Shown here: piece after piece, positions 18,257 through 26,558 of the stretch
Numbering within the stretch: the stretch's first letter is position 1
Layout of the letters: the number at the start of each line of letters is the position of its first letter
From: an uncultured Prevotella sp.
Lineage (GTDB): Bacteria; Bacteroidota; Bacteroidia; Bacteroidales; Bacteroidaceae
Reading direction: 5' to 3'
NCBI GenBank assembly: GCA_900554545.1
Contig: USHW01000013.1
Span: 1-48,643, forward strand
DNA length: 48,643 nucleotides
The notes under the pieces: model-generated
Databases searched by the model: none
What the model was told of the DNA's origin: nothing
Seen by the model: only the letters and a program-made list of their open reading frames with translations
Program-made: the position numbers and the translations under genes

Positions 18257-18289
18257 AATAAGTTCTTATTTATTAACTAACAAAATTCT

Positions 18290-18862
18290 ATGGAAATACA
18301 AAACGCACAAGATTTTCAAGCCTTGTCGATAGCAAGGCTTATCATGCAGGCCATGAATTACGACTGCTGCCGTTACTTCACAGGGCCTGACCATACGCTT
18401 GACGACTTCGAGCGTGTGATGACATCGTTGGTATTATCAGACAAGTCACAATACAGTTATTTGAATACTCTCGTCGCCATCGACGAGGACGGCGGCCTGT
18501 GCGGTGCCTGCGTGTCATACGATGGGGCGCGTCTGCACGAGCTGCGCAAGGCTTTTGTCGATGCCGCAAAGGAGAATTTCGGGCGCGACTTCAGTTCTAT
18601 GCCCGACGAGACGCAGGCCGGCGAGCTGTACATCGACAGCATAGCGGTGCCGGAGAACTGCCGTGGCAAGGGCATAGCTACGGCCTTGCTCAAGGCCACC
18701 GTCGACAAGGCGCGCGACATGGGGCTGCCAGCCGCAGGCCTGCTTGTTGACACCGGCAACCCGAAGGCCGAAAAACTGTATGCCCGTCTGGGCTTCAAGA
18801 CCGTAGGAGACGCCTCTTGGGGCGGCCACGCAATGAAGCACATGCAGTATATATTTAAGTAG
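18290..18862 (+). CDS. GNAT-family N-acetyltransferase
   Basis: 190 aa with a single GNAT fold. Motif A, the acetyl-CoA pyrophosphate loop, is seen in YIDSIAVPENCRGKGIATAL (R-G-K-G-I-A). Motif B is in VDTGNPKAEKLYARLGFKTV, the typical N-x-x-A-x-x-L-Y-x-x-x-G-F end. The substrate is not predictable. The N-terminal half (QDFQALSIARLIMQAMNYDC) resembles uncharacterised Bacteroidales acetyltransferases. It lies 148 bp after the CNNM gene with E2 between, so it could be co-transcribed with it. Its stop codon TAG is formed by the first bases of the long inverted repeat E3. Confidence 0.9.
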   Translation: MEIQNAQDFQALSIARLIMQAMNYDCCRYFTGPDHTLDDFERVMTSLVLSDKSQYSYLNTLVAIDEDGGLCGACVSYDGARLHELRKAFVDAAKENFGRDFSSMPDETQAGELYIDSIAVPENCRGKGIATALLKATVDKARDMGLPAAGLLVDTGNPKAEKLYARLGFKTVGDASWGGHAMKHMQYIFK

Positions 18863-19067
18863 TTAAAGAAGTTAAAGAAGTTATCGCTCACTGCGTTCGC
18901 TAAGAAGTTAAAGCCATTACCTTTGCCAATGAAACTATTGCAAACAAGGGAATACATGGCGCAAGCCAAATTATTCATTGTTCATTATTAATTCCTCATT
19001 AACAAAGGTAATGGCTTTAACTTCTTAGCGAACGCAGTGAGCGATAACTTCTTTAACTACTTTAACT
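18861..19067. repeat. Long inverted repeat E3 with about 65-bp arms
   Basis: Left arm 18861-18925 and right arm 19003-19067 are complementary over about 65 bp with about one mismatch. They are built from AGTTAAAGAAGTTAAAG words, an inner TCGCTCACTGCGTTCGC block and CCATTACCTTTG. The 77-nt loop contains a GGCGCAAGCC mini-hairpin (18958-18967). The left arm supplies part of the GNAT stop codon. An independent terminator follows, so E3 is not simply the terminator of that gene. Confidence 0.88.
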
Positions 19068-19070
19068 CCT

Positions 19071-19135
19071 CATCCTCAAAAACATACGGGGGCGTAGTGC
19101 TTGATGCGTTACGCCCCCGTATGTTTTTGAGGATG
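19071..19135. terminator. Bidirectional terminator between the GNAT gene and nhaD
   Basis: Two perfect 26-bp arms (19071-19096 and 19110-19135; CATCCTCAAAAACATACGGG outward, GGGGGCGTA inward) around a 13-nt loop. The flanking genes converge, and A-runs in one arm and T-runs in the other serve both strands. Confidence 0.85.
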
Positions 19136-19136
19136 C

Positions 19137-20477
19137 TCACAGCCCTATAACCGCTTTCTCAACCCAGTAAGCCAGTATGCCGGCGATGTAGCCTATGAAG
19201 GCAATCCACGATATGCGCTTCATGTACCAGCCGAAGGTTATCTTCTCCAGACCCATCACCACGACACCGGCGGCCGAGCCGATGATGAGCATCGAGCCGC
19301 CGACGCCGGCGCAATAGGCCAGCAGTTGCCAGAATATTCCGTCCTGAGCCATGTCGCCGACGGCGGCCATCGGATACATGCCCATGCACCCGGCAACGAG
19401 CGGAACGTTGTCAACGATGCTCGACAGCACGCCGATGAGTCCCGTCACGAGGTAGTGGTTGCCGTCGAACACGTCATTGAGTCCCTCGCCGAGAGCGGCC
19501 AGCACGCCTATTTCCTGCAAGCAGGCAACGGCCATGAGAATGCCGAGGAAGAAGAGGATTGTGCCCATGTCGATGCGCGATATTATGTTGGTGATGCGCT
19601 TCTGCATGCCGCTGTTGTCCTCATTGGCGTGGCGGTAAAACAGCTCCGTTGCCGTCCAGAGCACTCCGAGTACAAGGAGTATACCCACGAACGGGGGCAG
19701 ATGGGTTATTGACTTGAATATGGGGACGAATATCAGGCCGCCTACGCCGAGCCAGAACACTGCCTTGCGCTGGCCGTCGGTGAAGTCGTTGTGTACCGTC
19801 TCCGTGCCGAGTTCGGCCGTTTCGGCCATCTTTCCTTTCAGTGATAGCGACAGTATGTAGGCCGGTATGGCTACAGATACGAGCGAGGGGATGAACAGTT
19901 CCTTGATGACGCCTGCCGCGGTGATGAGGCTCTTGTTCCAAAGCATGATTGTGGTAACGTCGCCTATGGGCGAGAAAGCTCCTCCCGAGTTGGCCGCTAT
20001 GATTACGAGCGAGGCGTAGACGAGGCGGTCTTTGCGGTCGCTTATCAGTTTGCGCAGTATCATAACCATGACGATGGCCGTAGTCATGTTGTCGAGTATG
20101 GCCGAGAGGAAGAACGTCAGGATGGTTATTCGCCACAGAAGGGCCTTCTTGCTCTTGGTCTTCATCATGTCGCGCACGAAGTTGAAGCCTCCGTTCTGGT
20201 CTACAACCTCCACGATTGTCATCGCTCCCATGAGGAAGAACAGCGTGGTGGCGGTGCTGCCGAGATGGCCTTCGATTACCGAGCCGGCGTATGCCGCTAT
20301 GCCGTCGGCGGTGATGTCAGCCGGGAAGTTGCCCGGGTCGAACATGTAGAGAGTCCAGCACGCCACAAGCATAAGCAGCGCCACGGCGGCCTTGTTCACC
20401 TTGGTGAGCGTCTCCAAGGCGATGCACAGGTATCCGATGATGAATACCACAACGATAGTTAATGTTAAAGTTGACAT
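19137..20477 (-). CDS. nhaD: NhaD-type Na+/H+ antiporter
   Basis: 446-aa inner-membrane protein of the NhaD group of the ion transporter superfamily, which exchanges Na+ or Li+ for protons. Hydrophobic segments cover most of the chain (for example TLTIVVVFIIGYLCIALETL, AAVALLMLVACWTLYMF, ISWIAFIGYIAGILAYWVEK). Conserved stretches include ILTFFLSAILDNMTTAIVM, IIAANSGGAFSPIGDVTTIM and LSSIVDNVPLVAG, with the paired N-T/D-N-V-P hairpins of this superfamily. Monocistronic. A possible promoter has TTTG at 20521-20524 (minus) and TACTAATC 19 bp later, a poor -7 match. Confidence 0.92.
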   Translation of the reverse strand: MSTLTLTIVVVFIIGYLCIALETLTKVNKAAVALLMLVACWTLYMFDPGNFPADITADGIAAYAGSVIEGHLGSTATTLFFLMGAMTIVEVVDQNGGFNFVRDMMKTKSKKALLWRITILTFFLSAILDNMTTAIVMVMILRKLISDRKDRLVYASLVIIAANSGGAFSPIGDVTTIMLWNKSLITAAGVIKELFIPSLVSVAIPAYILSLSLKGKMAETAELGTETVHNDFTDGQRKAVFWLGVGGLIFVPIFKSITHLPPFVGILLVLGVLWTATELFYRHANEDNSGMQKRITNIISRIDMGTILFFLGILMAVACLQEIGVLAALGEGLNDVFDGNHYLVTGLIGVLSSIVDNVPLVAGCMGMYPMAAVGDMAQDGIFWQLLAYCAGVGGSMLIIGSAAGVVVMGLEKITFGWYMKRISWIAFIGYIAGILAYWVEKAVIGL

Positions 20478-20603
20478 TTAAGTTTGTTTTTAAGATTAGT
20501 AAATTGCAATATACAGTTTGCAAAATTAATGATAAATATTGAATGTAAATGTGTCAACCATTATTTTAACAACATTTATATGTACATCGTCTCCTTGCCG
20601 CAC

Positions 20604-20700
20604 GTTTTGCAAGAGGTCGTCTTTTGCATTGCAAAAGGTGCTCTTTTAGCGTGTAAAACGTGGCCTTTTGCAAGGTAAAAGACGACCTTTTGGAAAGGCG
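20604..20700. repeat. 22-bp repeat array 4 (4 units)
   Basis: Starts at 20611, 20633, 20655 and 20677, exactly 22 bp apart; heptamers GGTCGTC, GGTGCTC, CGTGGCC and GACGACC. The first and last are reverse complements, so the whole array can close on itself. It lies between the divergent nhaD and TlpA genes, so it cannot be a terminator for either. Confidence 0.87.
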
Positions 20701-20769
20701 TTGACAGTCAGAGGGTTACAAGGCGGATAATGACTAAGGCCGTATTTGTTGTTTTTTACCGCCCGAAAG

Positions 20770-20800
20770 TTGCAGGAACGGCCTTAAAACAGTATATTTG
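20770..20800 (+). promoter_or_regulatory. Promoter of the TlpA-like gene
   Basis: TTGCA at 20770-20774 and TATATTTG at 20793-20800 (TAnnTTTG) with about 20 bp between. The leader to the ATG at 20868 is about 60 nt. Confidence 0.65.
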
Positions 20801-20867
20801 CAATGCTTCTGCGGCGGTTGCCGGAATGCACGGCGCAGGAGCCTGACTGATTAAATTGACGGTTGTG

Positions 20868-21419
20868 ATGAAGATATTTTGTTTTTTCCGGGGCATGCTG
20901 TTGCCCCTGCTGTTGCTCGCCGGACTGTTTTCGGCGTGTACGGTTGGCGGCGATGACGACCCTGATTATAATGAAAGGCTGTTGCAAAGGGGCGAGGTTG
21001 CGCCTGACTTTACGATAATCACCGATGAATATCCTGACGGCATTGCGCTCGCCGGGCTGCGCGGCAGCTACGTGCTGATAGAGTTTTGGCGTTCGACCTG
21101 CGGCGACTGCCGCGACGTTACGCCCGACATGAAGCGCATTTACGGCACATACGCGCCGCGCGGACTTGTGGTTGTGGGAGTTTCTTTCGACCAGAACGAG
21201 GACGAGTGGCGCGCATACATCGAGGAAAACGGACTCGGATGGATGCAGCACCGCGAACAACGGACGGCAAGCGAAAGCCCTGTAGGCACGGCATATCACA
21301 TCAGCTGGACGCCTACATTCTACCTTGTCGACCCGCAGGGGCGCATCGACCTGGCGACAATCTATATTGACGACGTTGATAAAAGGCTTGAGGAAACGGA
21401 AGGGTTGAGTGAAGAATGA
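20868..21419 (+). CDS. TlpA-like thioredoxin-fold lipoprotein
   Basis: 183 aa from the ATG at 20868, which gives a compact lipoprotein signal (MKIFCFFRGMLLPLLLLAGL, then FSAC with acylated Cys24). The upstream in-frame start at 20856 only adds four residues. A thioredoxin fold follows: VAPDFTI, a strand VLIEFWRSTCGDC with redox pair Cys78/Cys81 (CGDC rather than CGPC), and the cis-Pro region SWTPTFYLVDPQGRI. Probably a periplasmic disulfide reductase facing the outer or inner membrane. The last three residues (SEE) and the TGA stop are encoded by the left arm of repeat E4, which suggests that the C-terminus was replaced by the repeat. Confidence 0.88.
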   Translation: MKIFCFFRGMLLPLLLLAGLFSACTVGGDDDPDYNERLLQRGEVAPDFTIITDEYPDGIALAGLRGSYVLIEFWRSTCGDCRDVTPDMKRIYGTYAPRGLVVVGVSFDQNEDEWRAYIEENGLGWMQHREQRTASESPVGTAYHISWTPTFYLVDPQGRIDLATIYIDDVDKRLEETEGLSEE

Positions 21420-21500
21420 AGAACGAAGAGTGAAGAATTAAATTGCATAATACCTGTTATTGCATTTGAATTCTTCACTCTTCGTTCTTCACTCTTCACT
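21408..21500. repeat. Word-built inverted repeat E4 (GTGAAGAACGAAGAG words)
   Basis: 32-bp arms at 21408-21439 and 21469-21500 pair with one or two mismatches; the loop contains ATACCTGTTATTGCA. The element lies between convergent genes, and each takes its TGA stop from one arm (TlpA-like 21417-21419, DUF418 21496-21498). The same words, and GAAGAATTAAAT at the arm/loop junction, occur inside the helicase gene at 41668-41784. Confidence 0.88.
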
Positions 21501-22719
21501 TAAACAGTCGGAAAGTTTTTCCGTAATTAAGCATCCGCCATATCCATTCCAACGGCCCGAACTGGCAGCAGGCGAGCCAAAGGCGGCTGAACAGCATCTG
21601 GAAAAGGAACACGCAGAGGGCTATCGCTTCGGTGGTTGACAGGCCGACGCTTGCCCCGAGGGCGAAGCCTGTGCCGTAAAAGAGCAGCATTCCGATGACC
21701 GACTGGCCGATATAGTTGGTCAGAGCCATCCTGCCCGGTGCCGCCAGCCACCGCCACAATGCTCCGTCATTGCTCTTGAGGAACAGCAGGCACAGCCCGG
21801 CCATGTATGCGAAGCCGAGCGGATAGGCGCTTACGAGGTACAGCAAGGAGTGGCCTGTCAGGCCGAAAGGATGGCCGTTGACGGCACTGTAGGCGTAAAC
21901 TACCGACAGCGGAAGGCCGACTGTAAAGCCGATGAGCGACACGCGGCGCAGCAACGGGCGGTGGGCGGTAAGGTCGGCGTAGAGCTTCCGCCGCCCGATA
22001 TAAAAGCCGATGATGAACAGTCCCATAACCTTGAAGTAGCGGTTGCCGTCCACAAACTCCTGCACCCGTACCAATGCGCCCTGCACGAGGAACTGAAACA
22101 CCTCTTTATATGTGCCGGCATCGCGCAGCCAATAGCCGAAGTTCTCTTCCGTTATGCCGTACATCCGGCAGTAATGCCACTGCGCGCGCACCGCCGGAGC
22201 CGACAGGCTGACGCCCGAAAGTCCGCAAAAAGTATCGACAACGACCGGCAACAGCAGGAAGAACGCTGCCCAGCGGAGCAGCGAGCGGTCGCTTGCGTGC
22301 CTGAAAAGGGGCAGCGCCATACCCATAAGGGCGTACAACATGAGTATGTCTCCGCTCCAGATGAACATCAGATGGACGAAGCCTATGAGCATAAGTATGG
22401 CCATGCGGTGGTAAAACAGGCGGAAACCTGCTACGCCCTTGGCCTGCGCATGGCTTATGATTATTGAGAAGCCGATGCCGAAAAGCAGCGAGAACAGGGT
22501 GTAAAACTTGCCGTCAACGAAGACGTATTGCAAGAACTTGACCGCGCGGTCGATGCCTGCCGTGGGCATGGCGGCGGCCGCTTCGTCGGGCTGGAACGTG
22601 TAAAGGGAAAACTCCGGATAGTTGGCAAGGATGATGCCGATAAGCGCAAAACCCCTCAAAGCGTCCAGAATGACGTAACGCTCGGAAGGTTTTACGGGCG
22701 AGAGGTTGTTTTTGTTCAT
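21496..22719 (-). CDS. DUF418 family membrane protein
   Basis: 407 aa from the ATG at 22719 (MNKNNLSPVKPSERYVILDA). The open frame extends to 23304 but that part lies antisense to codons of the transporter gene, so it is excluded. The LDALRGFALIGIILAN start is the signature of DUF418/YeiB-type membrane proteins, related to acyltransferase-3 proteins. About ten hydrophobic segments follow, and a C-terminal DUF418 domain includes RMALTNYIGQSVIGMLLFYG and GPLEWIWRMLNYGK. Function unknown. The start codon overlaps the stop codon of the upstream EamA gene (ATGA, 22716-22719), implying translational coupling. The stop codon lies in repeat E4. Confidence 0.9.
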   Translation of the reverse strand: MNKNNLSPVKPSERYVILDALRGFALIGIILANYPEFSLYTFQPDEAAAAMPTAGIDRAVKFLQYVFVDGKFYTLFSLLFGIGFSIIISHAQAKGVAGFRLFYHRMAILMLIGFVHLMFIWSGDILMLYALMGMALPLFRHASDRSLLRWAAFFLLLPVVVDTFCGLSGVSLSAPAVRAQWHYCRMYGITEENFGYWLRDAGTYKEVFQFLVQGALVRVQEFVDGNRYFKVMGLFIIGFYIGRRKLYADLTAHRPLLRRVSLIGFTVGLPLSVVYAYSAVNGHPFGLTGHSLLYLVSAYPLGFAYMAGLCLLFLKSNDGALWRWLAAPGRMALTNYIGQSVIGMLLFYGTGFALGASVGLSTTEAIALCVFLFQMLFSRLWLACCQFGPLEWIWRMLNYGKTFRLFK

Positions 22720-23606
22720 TTCTTTCTTTTGTTGACGCTCATCACACTGAGCAGTATTACGGCCAGTCCGGCCATCTGCACCGCCGTAACTTCTTCTCCG
22801 CCGATGCCCGCTCCGATGGCTACGGCCACCACGGGGTTGACGTATGCGTGGGTAGCCACTTCCGTTGCAGGGCGCACTTTGAGCAGCCATACGTAGGCGG
22901 TGTAGGCCATCAGCGAGCCGAACGTTATCAGGTAAGCCAGCGAGAGCCATGTAGTTGTTGACACGGAGCGCACGTCTACCTCGGCGAAACCTCCCGTCAT
23001 GCAGGCGCAAAGGGTGAAAACCGCTCCGGCGGAAACCATCTGCCACGCCGCTCCGGCCAGTCCGCCGCTGTCTTCTTCGGCAGAACACCGGTACTTGGAG
23101 TACAGCGTTCCGCACGCCCATGATATGCATCCGCCCACTAAAAGCAGCACTCCGTACTCGGCGTTTGCGCCCGTCCGTCCGTCGGCAAGCAGTTGCTCGA
23201 CGTACAAAAGGCCGACACCCACCACGCCGAACGCCACTCCCATGACCGTTGAAAGGCTCTTGAAGTTGTGCCGCCACATTGGAACGTCGAGCAGCATAAT
23301 CCACACTGCCGTCGAGGAAGCTATGATTGCGACGAGGCTGCTGCTTACAAACCGCTGTGCGAACATGATTACCGCCTGGTCGACAAACAGCAGGATGATG
23401 CCACTAACGGCAGACTTCAATATGAGTTTGGGCTTGAACAGCCGTTCGCCTCGCAGCCTGCAAAGCGCCAGGAGCAGTCCTCCGGCCGTAATGAAGCGTG
23501 CCGCACCGAGTACAAACGGCGGCATGTCGCGCAGGCAGACACCTATGAAATAATAGGTGGAACCCCACACAACGTAGATTAGGAAGTAGGCGATGACTAC
23601 CTGCAT
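22716..23606 (-). CDS. EamA/DMT-family transporter
   Basis: 296-aa inner-membrane permease of the drug/metabolite transporter superfamily with two EamA repeats, about ten hydrophobic segments in all (IAYFLIYVVWGSTYYFIGV, FITAGGLLLALCRLRG, VVAVAIGAGIGGEEVTAVQM). RhaT/YdcZ-type substrates such as amino acids or metabolites are possible but not predictable. Translationally coupled to the DUF418 gene by ATGA. Upstream, E5 separates it from DUF3737, and I see no separate TAnnTTTG promoter in that short gap. The three genes may therefore share the promoter at 24580-24587. Confidence 0.92.
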   Translation of the reverse strand: MQVVIAYFLIYVVWGSTYYFIGVCLRDMPPFVLGAARFITAGGLLLALCRLRGERLFKPKLILKSAVSGIILLFVDQAVIMFAQRFVSSSLVAIIASSTAVWIMLLDVPMWRHNFKSLSTVMGVAFGVVGVGLLYVEQLLADGRTGANAEYGVLLLVGGCISWACGTLYSKYRCSAEEDSGGLAGAAWQMVSAGAVFTLCACMTGGFAEVDVRSVSTTTWLSLAYLITFGSLMAYTAYVWLLKVRPATEVATHAYVNPVVAVAIGAGIGGEEVTAVQMAGLAVILLSVMSVNKRKK

Positions 23607-23617
23607 GTAAGCTGTTT

Positions 23618-23708
23618 AATTAAGAATTAAGAGTTAAGAATTAAGAAAAATACCATTACTCGATTGACAAGGCATTTTTTCTTAATTCTTAACTCTTAAT
23701 TCTTAATT
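23618..23708. repeat. Word-built inverted repeat E5 (TTAAGAATTAAGAG words), perfect 33-bp arms
   Basis: Arms at 23618-23650 and 23676-23708 are perfectly complementary over 33 bp. The loop begins TACCATTAC, also found inverted in E9 (39281-39289), and contains GACAAGGCA. The right arm supplies the TAA stop of the DUF3737 gene (23703-23705). Confidence 0.9.
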
Positions 23709-24548
23709 CCTCGTTTTGATTTCACAGTCGGCCGGAGCCTTGATGTTTTCATCGATGGTTATCGAGCCGATAGAGTCTGCCACGATGCGTCCCGACATGG
23801 GGTTCTTGATGTTCGTTATTGCGCCCCGTATGTCGGCGTCGAGCGTTGAGTACTCGAATGCGCGGTCGCAGGCCGCGTCGAAGGTGCAGTTCTCAAGCTT
23901 CAGGTCGTGCGCATAGCACAAAGGCTGCTCGCCGGAAATGTGGCAATTGACTAAGCGTAGGTTCTTTGAGTGCCATCCGAGGTACTCTCCGTTAAGCTCG
24001 GAGTCGTATATCGTGACGTTCTCCACTTCCCAGAAAGCGTCCTTTGTGGTGATTTTCGCGTTGTGTATCTCCACGTTCTTGACGTATTGGAACACGTACT
24101 TGCTGTCGCTCTCAAGGCCGTCAACGCGGATGTCGTTGCTGAACATGAAGGGGTAAGTGCCTCCGTGGAGTTTCAGGTTTTTGACGTTTATGCGGTTGCA
24201 ACGCCAGAACACCTCGTCGGCATCGTTCATTTCAACGTTCTCAATGTCGATGTCGTTCATTTCGCGGAACATCTTTGGCGCGTCGATTATGGTGTCCTGC
24301 ATCTTCAGGTGGTCGCAATACCACAGGGCGGAACGGCCTCCCACGGCGAAGTAACAGTCCTTTATGGTGAAGCCGTGGACGTGCCAGAAGGGGTAGTTGC
24401 CCTCGAAGCGGCAGTTTGTTGCAACGATGTTGCTGCACTCCTTGATGGCGGATTCGCCCTCGCGGATGGTCACATTGTCGATGTGAAGGTCGTGCGAAGC
24501 GAAGAGCGGACGCTCTCCGCCAAACTCTGTGTTAGCTATCAGTTTCAT
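23703..24548 (-). CDS. DUF3737 family beta-helix protein
   Basis: 281 aa, cytoplasmic (no signal). A ladder of short repeats with alternating Asn, Cys and aromatic residues runs through the chain: VTIREGESAIKECSNI, CRFEGNYPFWHVHGFTIKDC, IENVEMNDADEVFWRCN. This fits the right-handed parallel beta-helix of the DUF3737 family, known from many gut bacteria but without proven function. The N-terminal FGGERPLFASHDLHID is the family hallmark. First gene of a likely three-gene transcript. Its final codons (RN, stop) run into repeat E5. Confidence 0.9.
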   Translation of the reverse strand: MKLIANTEFGGERPLFASHDLHIDNVTIREGESAIKECSNIVATNCRFEGNYPFWHVHGFTIKDCYFAVGGRSALWYCDHLKMQDTIIDAPKMFREMNDIDIENVEMNDADEVFWRCNRINVKNLKLHGGTYPFMFSNDIRVDGLESDSKYVFQYVKNVEIHNAKITTKDAFWEVENVTIYDSELNGEYLGWHSKNLRLVNCHISGEQPLCYAHDLKLENCTFDAACDRAFEYSTLDADIRGAITNIKNPMSGRIVADSIGSITIDENIKAPADCEIKTRN

Positions 24549-24579
24549 ATCTTTTTGCCTTTTATTTTGTTTTCTGCGG

Positions 24580-24587
24580 CAAAATTA
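24580..24587 (-). promoter_or_regulatory. Promoter -7 box of DUF3737
   Basis: TAATTTTG on the minus strand (TAnnTTTG), 32 bp before the ATG at 24548. The -33 element is not convincing at the usual 19-21 bp. Confidence 0.55.
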
Positions 24588-24647
24588 CACAAAAACGGTG
24601 ACAAACCGTGTACATTATTTACGGATAAAACAACCAACCTTACGGTT

Positions 24648-24781
24648 GAATGAAAAATAAATAATGAAGGAATGAATAATGAAGAATGAAAAATGAATAA
24701 TCCAAATGACTTTGCAGGTATTGGATTGTTCATTTTTCATTCTTCATTATTCATTCCTTCACTATTCGTTTTTCACTATTC
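24648..24781. repeat. Word-built inverted repeat E6 (GAATGAATAATGAA words)
   Basis: Left arm from about 24648 to 24708 with AATAATGAAGGAATGAATA words; right arm from about 24720 to 24781 with TTCATTCTTCATTATTCAT. The loop is short and contains CTTTGCAGGTATTGGATTG. The right arm provides the stop of the phosphatase gene on the minus strand (GAA-TAG-TGA, 24776-24778). Confidence 0.82.
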
Positions 24782-26275
24782 CACCACTGCGTTTCCTATA
24801 CATCCGTTGGGCATCTGCACGTGTATGAGTGCGCAAACGGTGGCTGCGATGTCGTTGATTGTTGTCGGGCGGTTGGTTGAACCGGGCTTGATGTTCCATC
24901 CCATGAGCAGGAATGGAATGTGGGAGTCATACGGGTTCCATACGCCGTGCGTCGTTCCGCGGTCGATGGGGCCTTCGCCTACCTCGTAATGTGCCGGGTT
25001 GAGCACCATCTGTATGTCTCCGCTGCGCAGGCGGTGATAGCCGTTGATGATGCGTTCCTTGATTACAGAGGGCAGGGTAGCCGTCGCCGCATGCTCAAGG
25101 TCTACCACGTAGGCGTATTGCGGGTCGCGTTTGAGCCATTCGATGGTCTCTTCCTTCACGTCGTCGAAGTCGAGCTGCATCGCGGCAATGGCCTTGTGGT
25201 CGAAGAACACCTTGTAGTTGCTTATGCAAGCCACGATGCTTTGGCTTGCGCCGAACTTCTGTTTAAGGTGCGTGTCAAGCTCGCGCGCCACCTTTGTGGC
25301 TACGAATCCACCTGCCGGTATGCCGTGTTCCTGAAGCATGAGCACGTTGTTGGCCGCGCCGTGGTCGGCTGTGAGGAAGGCCAGGTACTGCCCTTTGCCC
25401 ACTTTCTGGTCAAGATATGCGAAGAGGTCGGCCAGCCTTTGGTCCAGGTCAACGAATATTTTTTGTATCTCGGGGCTGTGCGTAGCCACCTCGTGACCCA
25501 CTTTGTCGGTAACCGAGAAGCTTACCGTGAGCATGTCTGTTATCGAGTCGGCGCCCAGTTGCTCGCCCTCTATGGCGGCTTTCGCCATCTCCTCGGTTAT
25601 GAGGTTGCCGTATGTAGAGTATGACACTTCGCGCTCGCCGCGTCCGCCGTACTTCTTGTTGAACGCCTTTACCCATCCGGGCAGCTCATTCATGTAGTAA
25701 GTGCTGGTAATGAAGTTGCCCGTTGCGTTGTCAATCCAGTATGCGGCGTCGGCCGAATGGCCTGCCGGCAGTATGGCGGCGCGGTCTTTCAGCGACACGC
25801 CTATTACCTTTGCGTTGAAAGCCGTGGCTATTTTCAGCTCGTCGCCTATGGTGGTCGAGAGCATGTTGCGCGGCGACATGCGGCCGGCCTTGCCGTCAGT
25901 GCCCACGCTGCTTACCGTCGTGTCCTCGCAGCAGTACACCATGCGCCCGTCAAGCATGAAGTCGTTGCCTGCTATGCCGTGTATGGCGGGCACGCTGCCT
26001 GTGAAGATCGACGTGTGCCCCACGGCTGTTACGGTGGGCACGTAGTTAATCATCGTGTTCTCGCAGTTGTACCCTTCGGCCATAAGCCGCCTGAAACCGC
26101 CGTCGCCGTAGAGGTTGTAGTAACGGTAAAGGTAGTCCCAGCGCATCTGGTCAACCACTATGCCAACCACCAGCTTCGGCCTGTCCGCGCCGGCGGCGGT
26201 GCCTCTTGTGCATCCGAGGCCCGTCAGTGTGAGGGCCGCCAAGAGGACTTTCGCAATCAATAAGTTTCTTTTCAT
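24776..26275 (-). CDS. pafA: PafA-like alkaline phosphatase, lipoprotein
   Basis: 499 aa from the ATG at 26275; upstream in-frame codons overlap the promoter. A lipoprotein-type signal (LLAALTLTGLGC, Cys22) places it in the periplasm or outer membrane. Alkaline phosphatase superfamily: metal ligand Asp42 in VVGIVVDQMRWDYL, nucleophile Thr83 in VPTVTAVGHTSIFTG, later ligands in DKVGHEVATHSPEI and FLTADHGAANN. Thr as nucleophile and the overall layout match the PafA group of phosphate-irrepressible phosphomonoesterases in Bacteroidota. A close alternative is a phosphodiesterase of the same superfamily. It follows the SusCD-phosphodiesterase operon after 283 bp with its own promoter, so the two could act in sequence on phosphate esters. 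Confidence 0.88.
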   Translation of the reverse strand: MKRNLLIAKVLLAALTLTGLGCTRGTAAGADRPKLVVGIVVDQMRWDYLYRYYNLYGDGGFRRLMAEGYNCENTMINYVPTVTAVGHTSIFTGSVPAIHGIAGNDFMLDGRMVYCCEDTTVSSVGTDGKAGRMSPRNMLSTTIGDELKIATAFNAKVIGVSLKDRAAILPAGHSADAAYWIDNATGNFITSTYYMNELPGWVKAFNKKYGGRGEREVSYSTYGNLITEEMAKAAIEGEQLGADSITDMLTVSFSVTDKVGHEVATHSPEIQKIFVDLDQRLADLFAYLDQKVGKGQYLAFLTADHGAANNVLMLQEHGIPAGGFVATKVARELDTHLKQKFGASQSIVACISNYKVFFDHKAIAAMQLDFDDVKEETIEWLKRDPQYAYVVDLEHAATATLPSVIKERIINGYHRLRSGDIQMVLNPAHYEVGEGPIDRGTTHGVWNPYDSHIPFLLMGWNIKPGSTNRPTTINDIAATVCALIHVQMPNGCIGNAVVE

Positions 26276-26302
26276 GTCAGTCGTTGATTGTAATCTGTGT
26301 TG

Positions 26303-26310
26303 CAAAAATA
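26303..26310 (-). promoter_or_regulatory. Promoter -7 box of the PafA-like gene
   Basis: TATTTTTG on the minus strand fits TAnnTTTG, 28 bp before the ATG at 26275. The -33 element is weak (TTTC near 26331-26334), as might be expected if an activator is needed. Confidence 0.6.
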
Positions 26311-26451
26311 CGTGTTTTCGGCGAGAAAGTGAAATTTAAAATGGCGTCGGACGAAATCTTAACGGAATATTAAAACGGCGTTCGCACCGCCGTAAATGGC
26401 GTGCTGTGGGCGCAGTGCCTGGCCGCCGTTGTAACATGTTGACGCTCAACG

Positions 26452-26540
26452 TGTTGCAAAAGGCCGTCTTTCGCATTGCAAAAGACGGCCTTTTAGCGTG
26501 TAAAACATGACCTTTTGGAAGGCAAAAGGCCGTCAACGGC
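26452..26540. repeat. 22-bp repeat array 5 (4 units)
   Basis: AAAA tracts at 26458, 26480, 26502 and 26524, exactly 22 bp apart. Heptamers GGCCGTC, GACGGCC, CATGACC, GGCCGTC; words 1 and 2 are reverse complements. It occupies the gap between the phosphodiesterase stop and the PafA promoter. Confidence 0.88.
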
Positions 26541-26558
26541 ATGGATGCCGGTCAGCCG

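Noticed and set aside
20604..20700. CRISPR array
   Set aside because: Regular repeats with variable words suggest it, but the repeats are 15 bp, the variable parts only 7 bp and drawn from a small complementary set, and no cas gene is present.
22720..23304. N-terminal extension of the DUF418 protein (602-aa open frame)
   Set aside because: The extension lies inside the EamA transporter gene in another frame and is rich in Arg/Gly without membrane character. The ATG at 22719 gives the family N-terminus.
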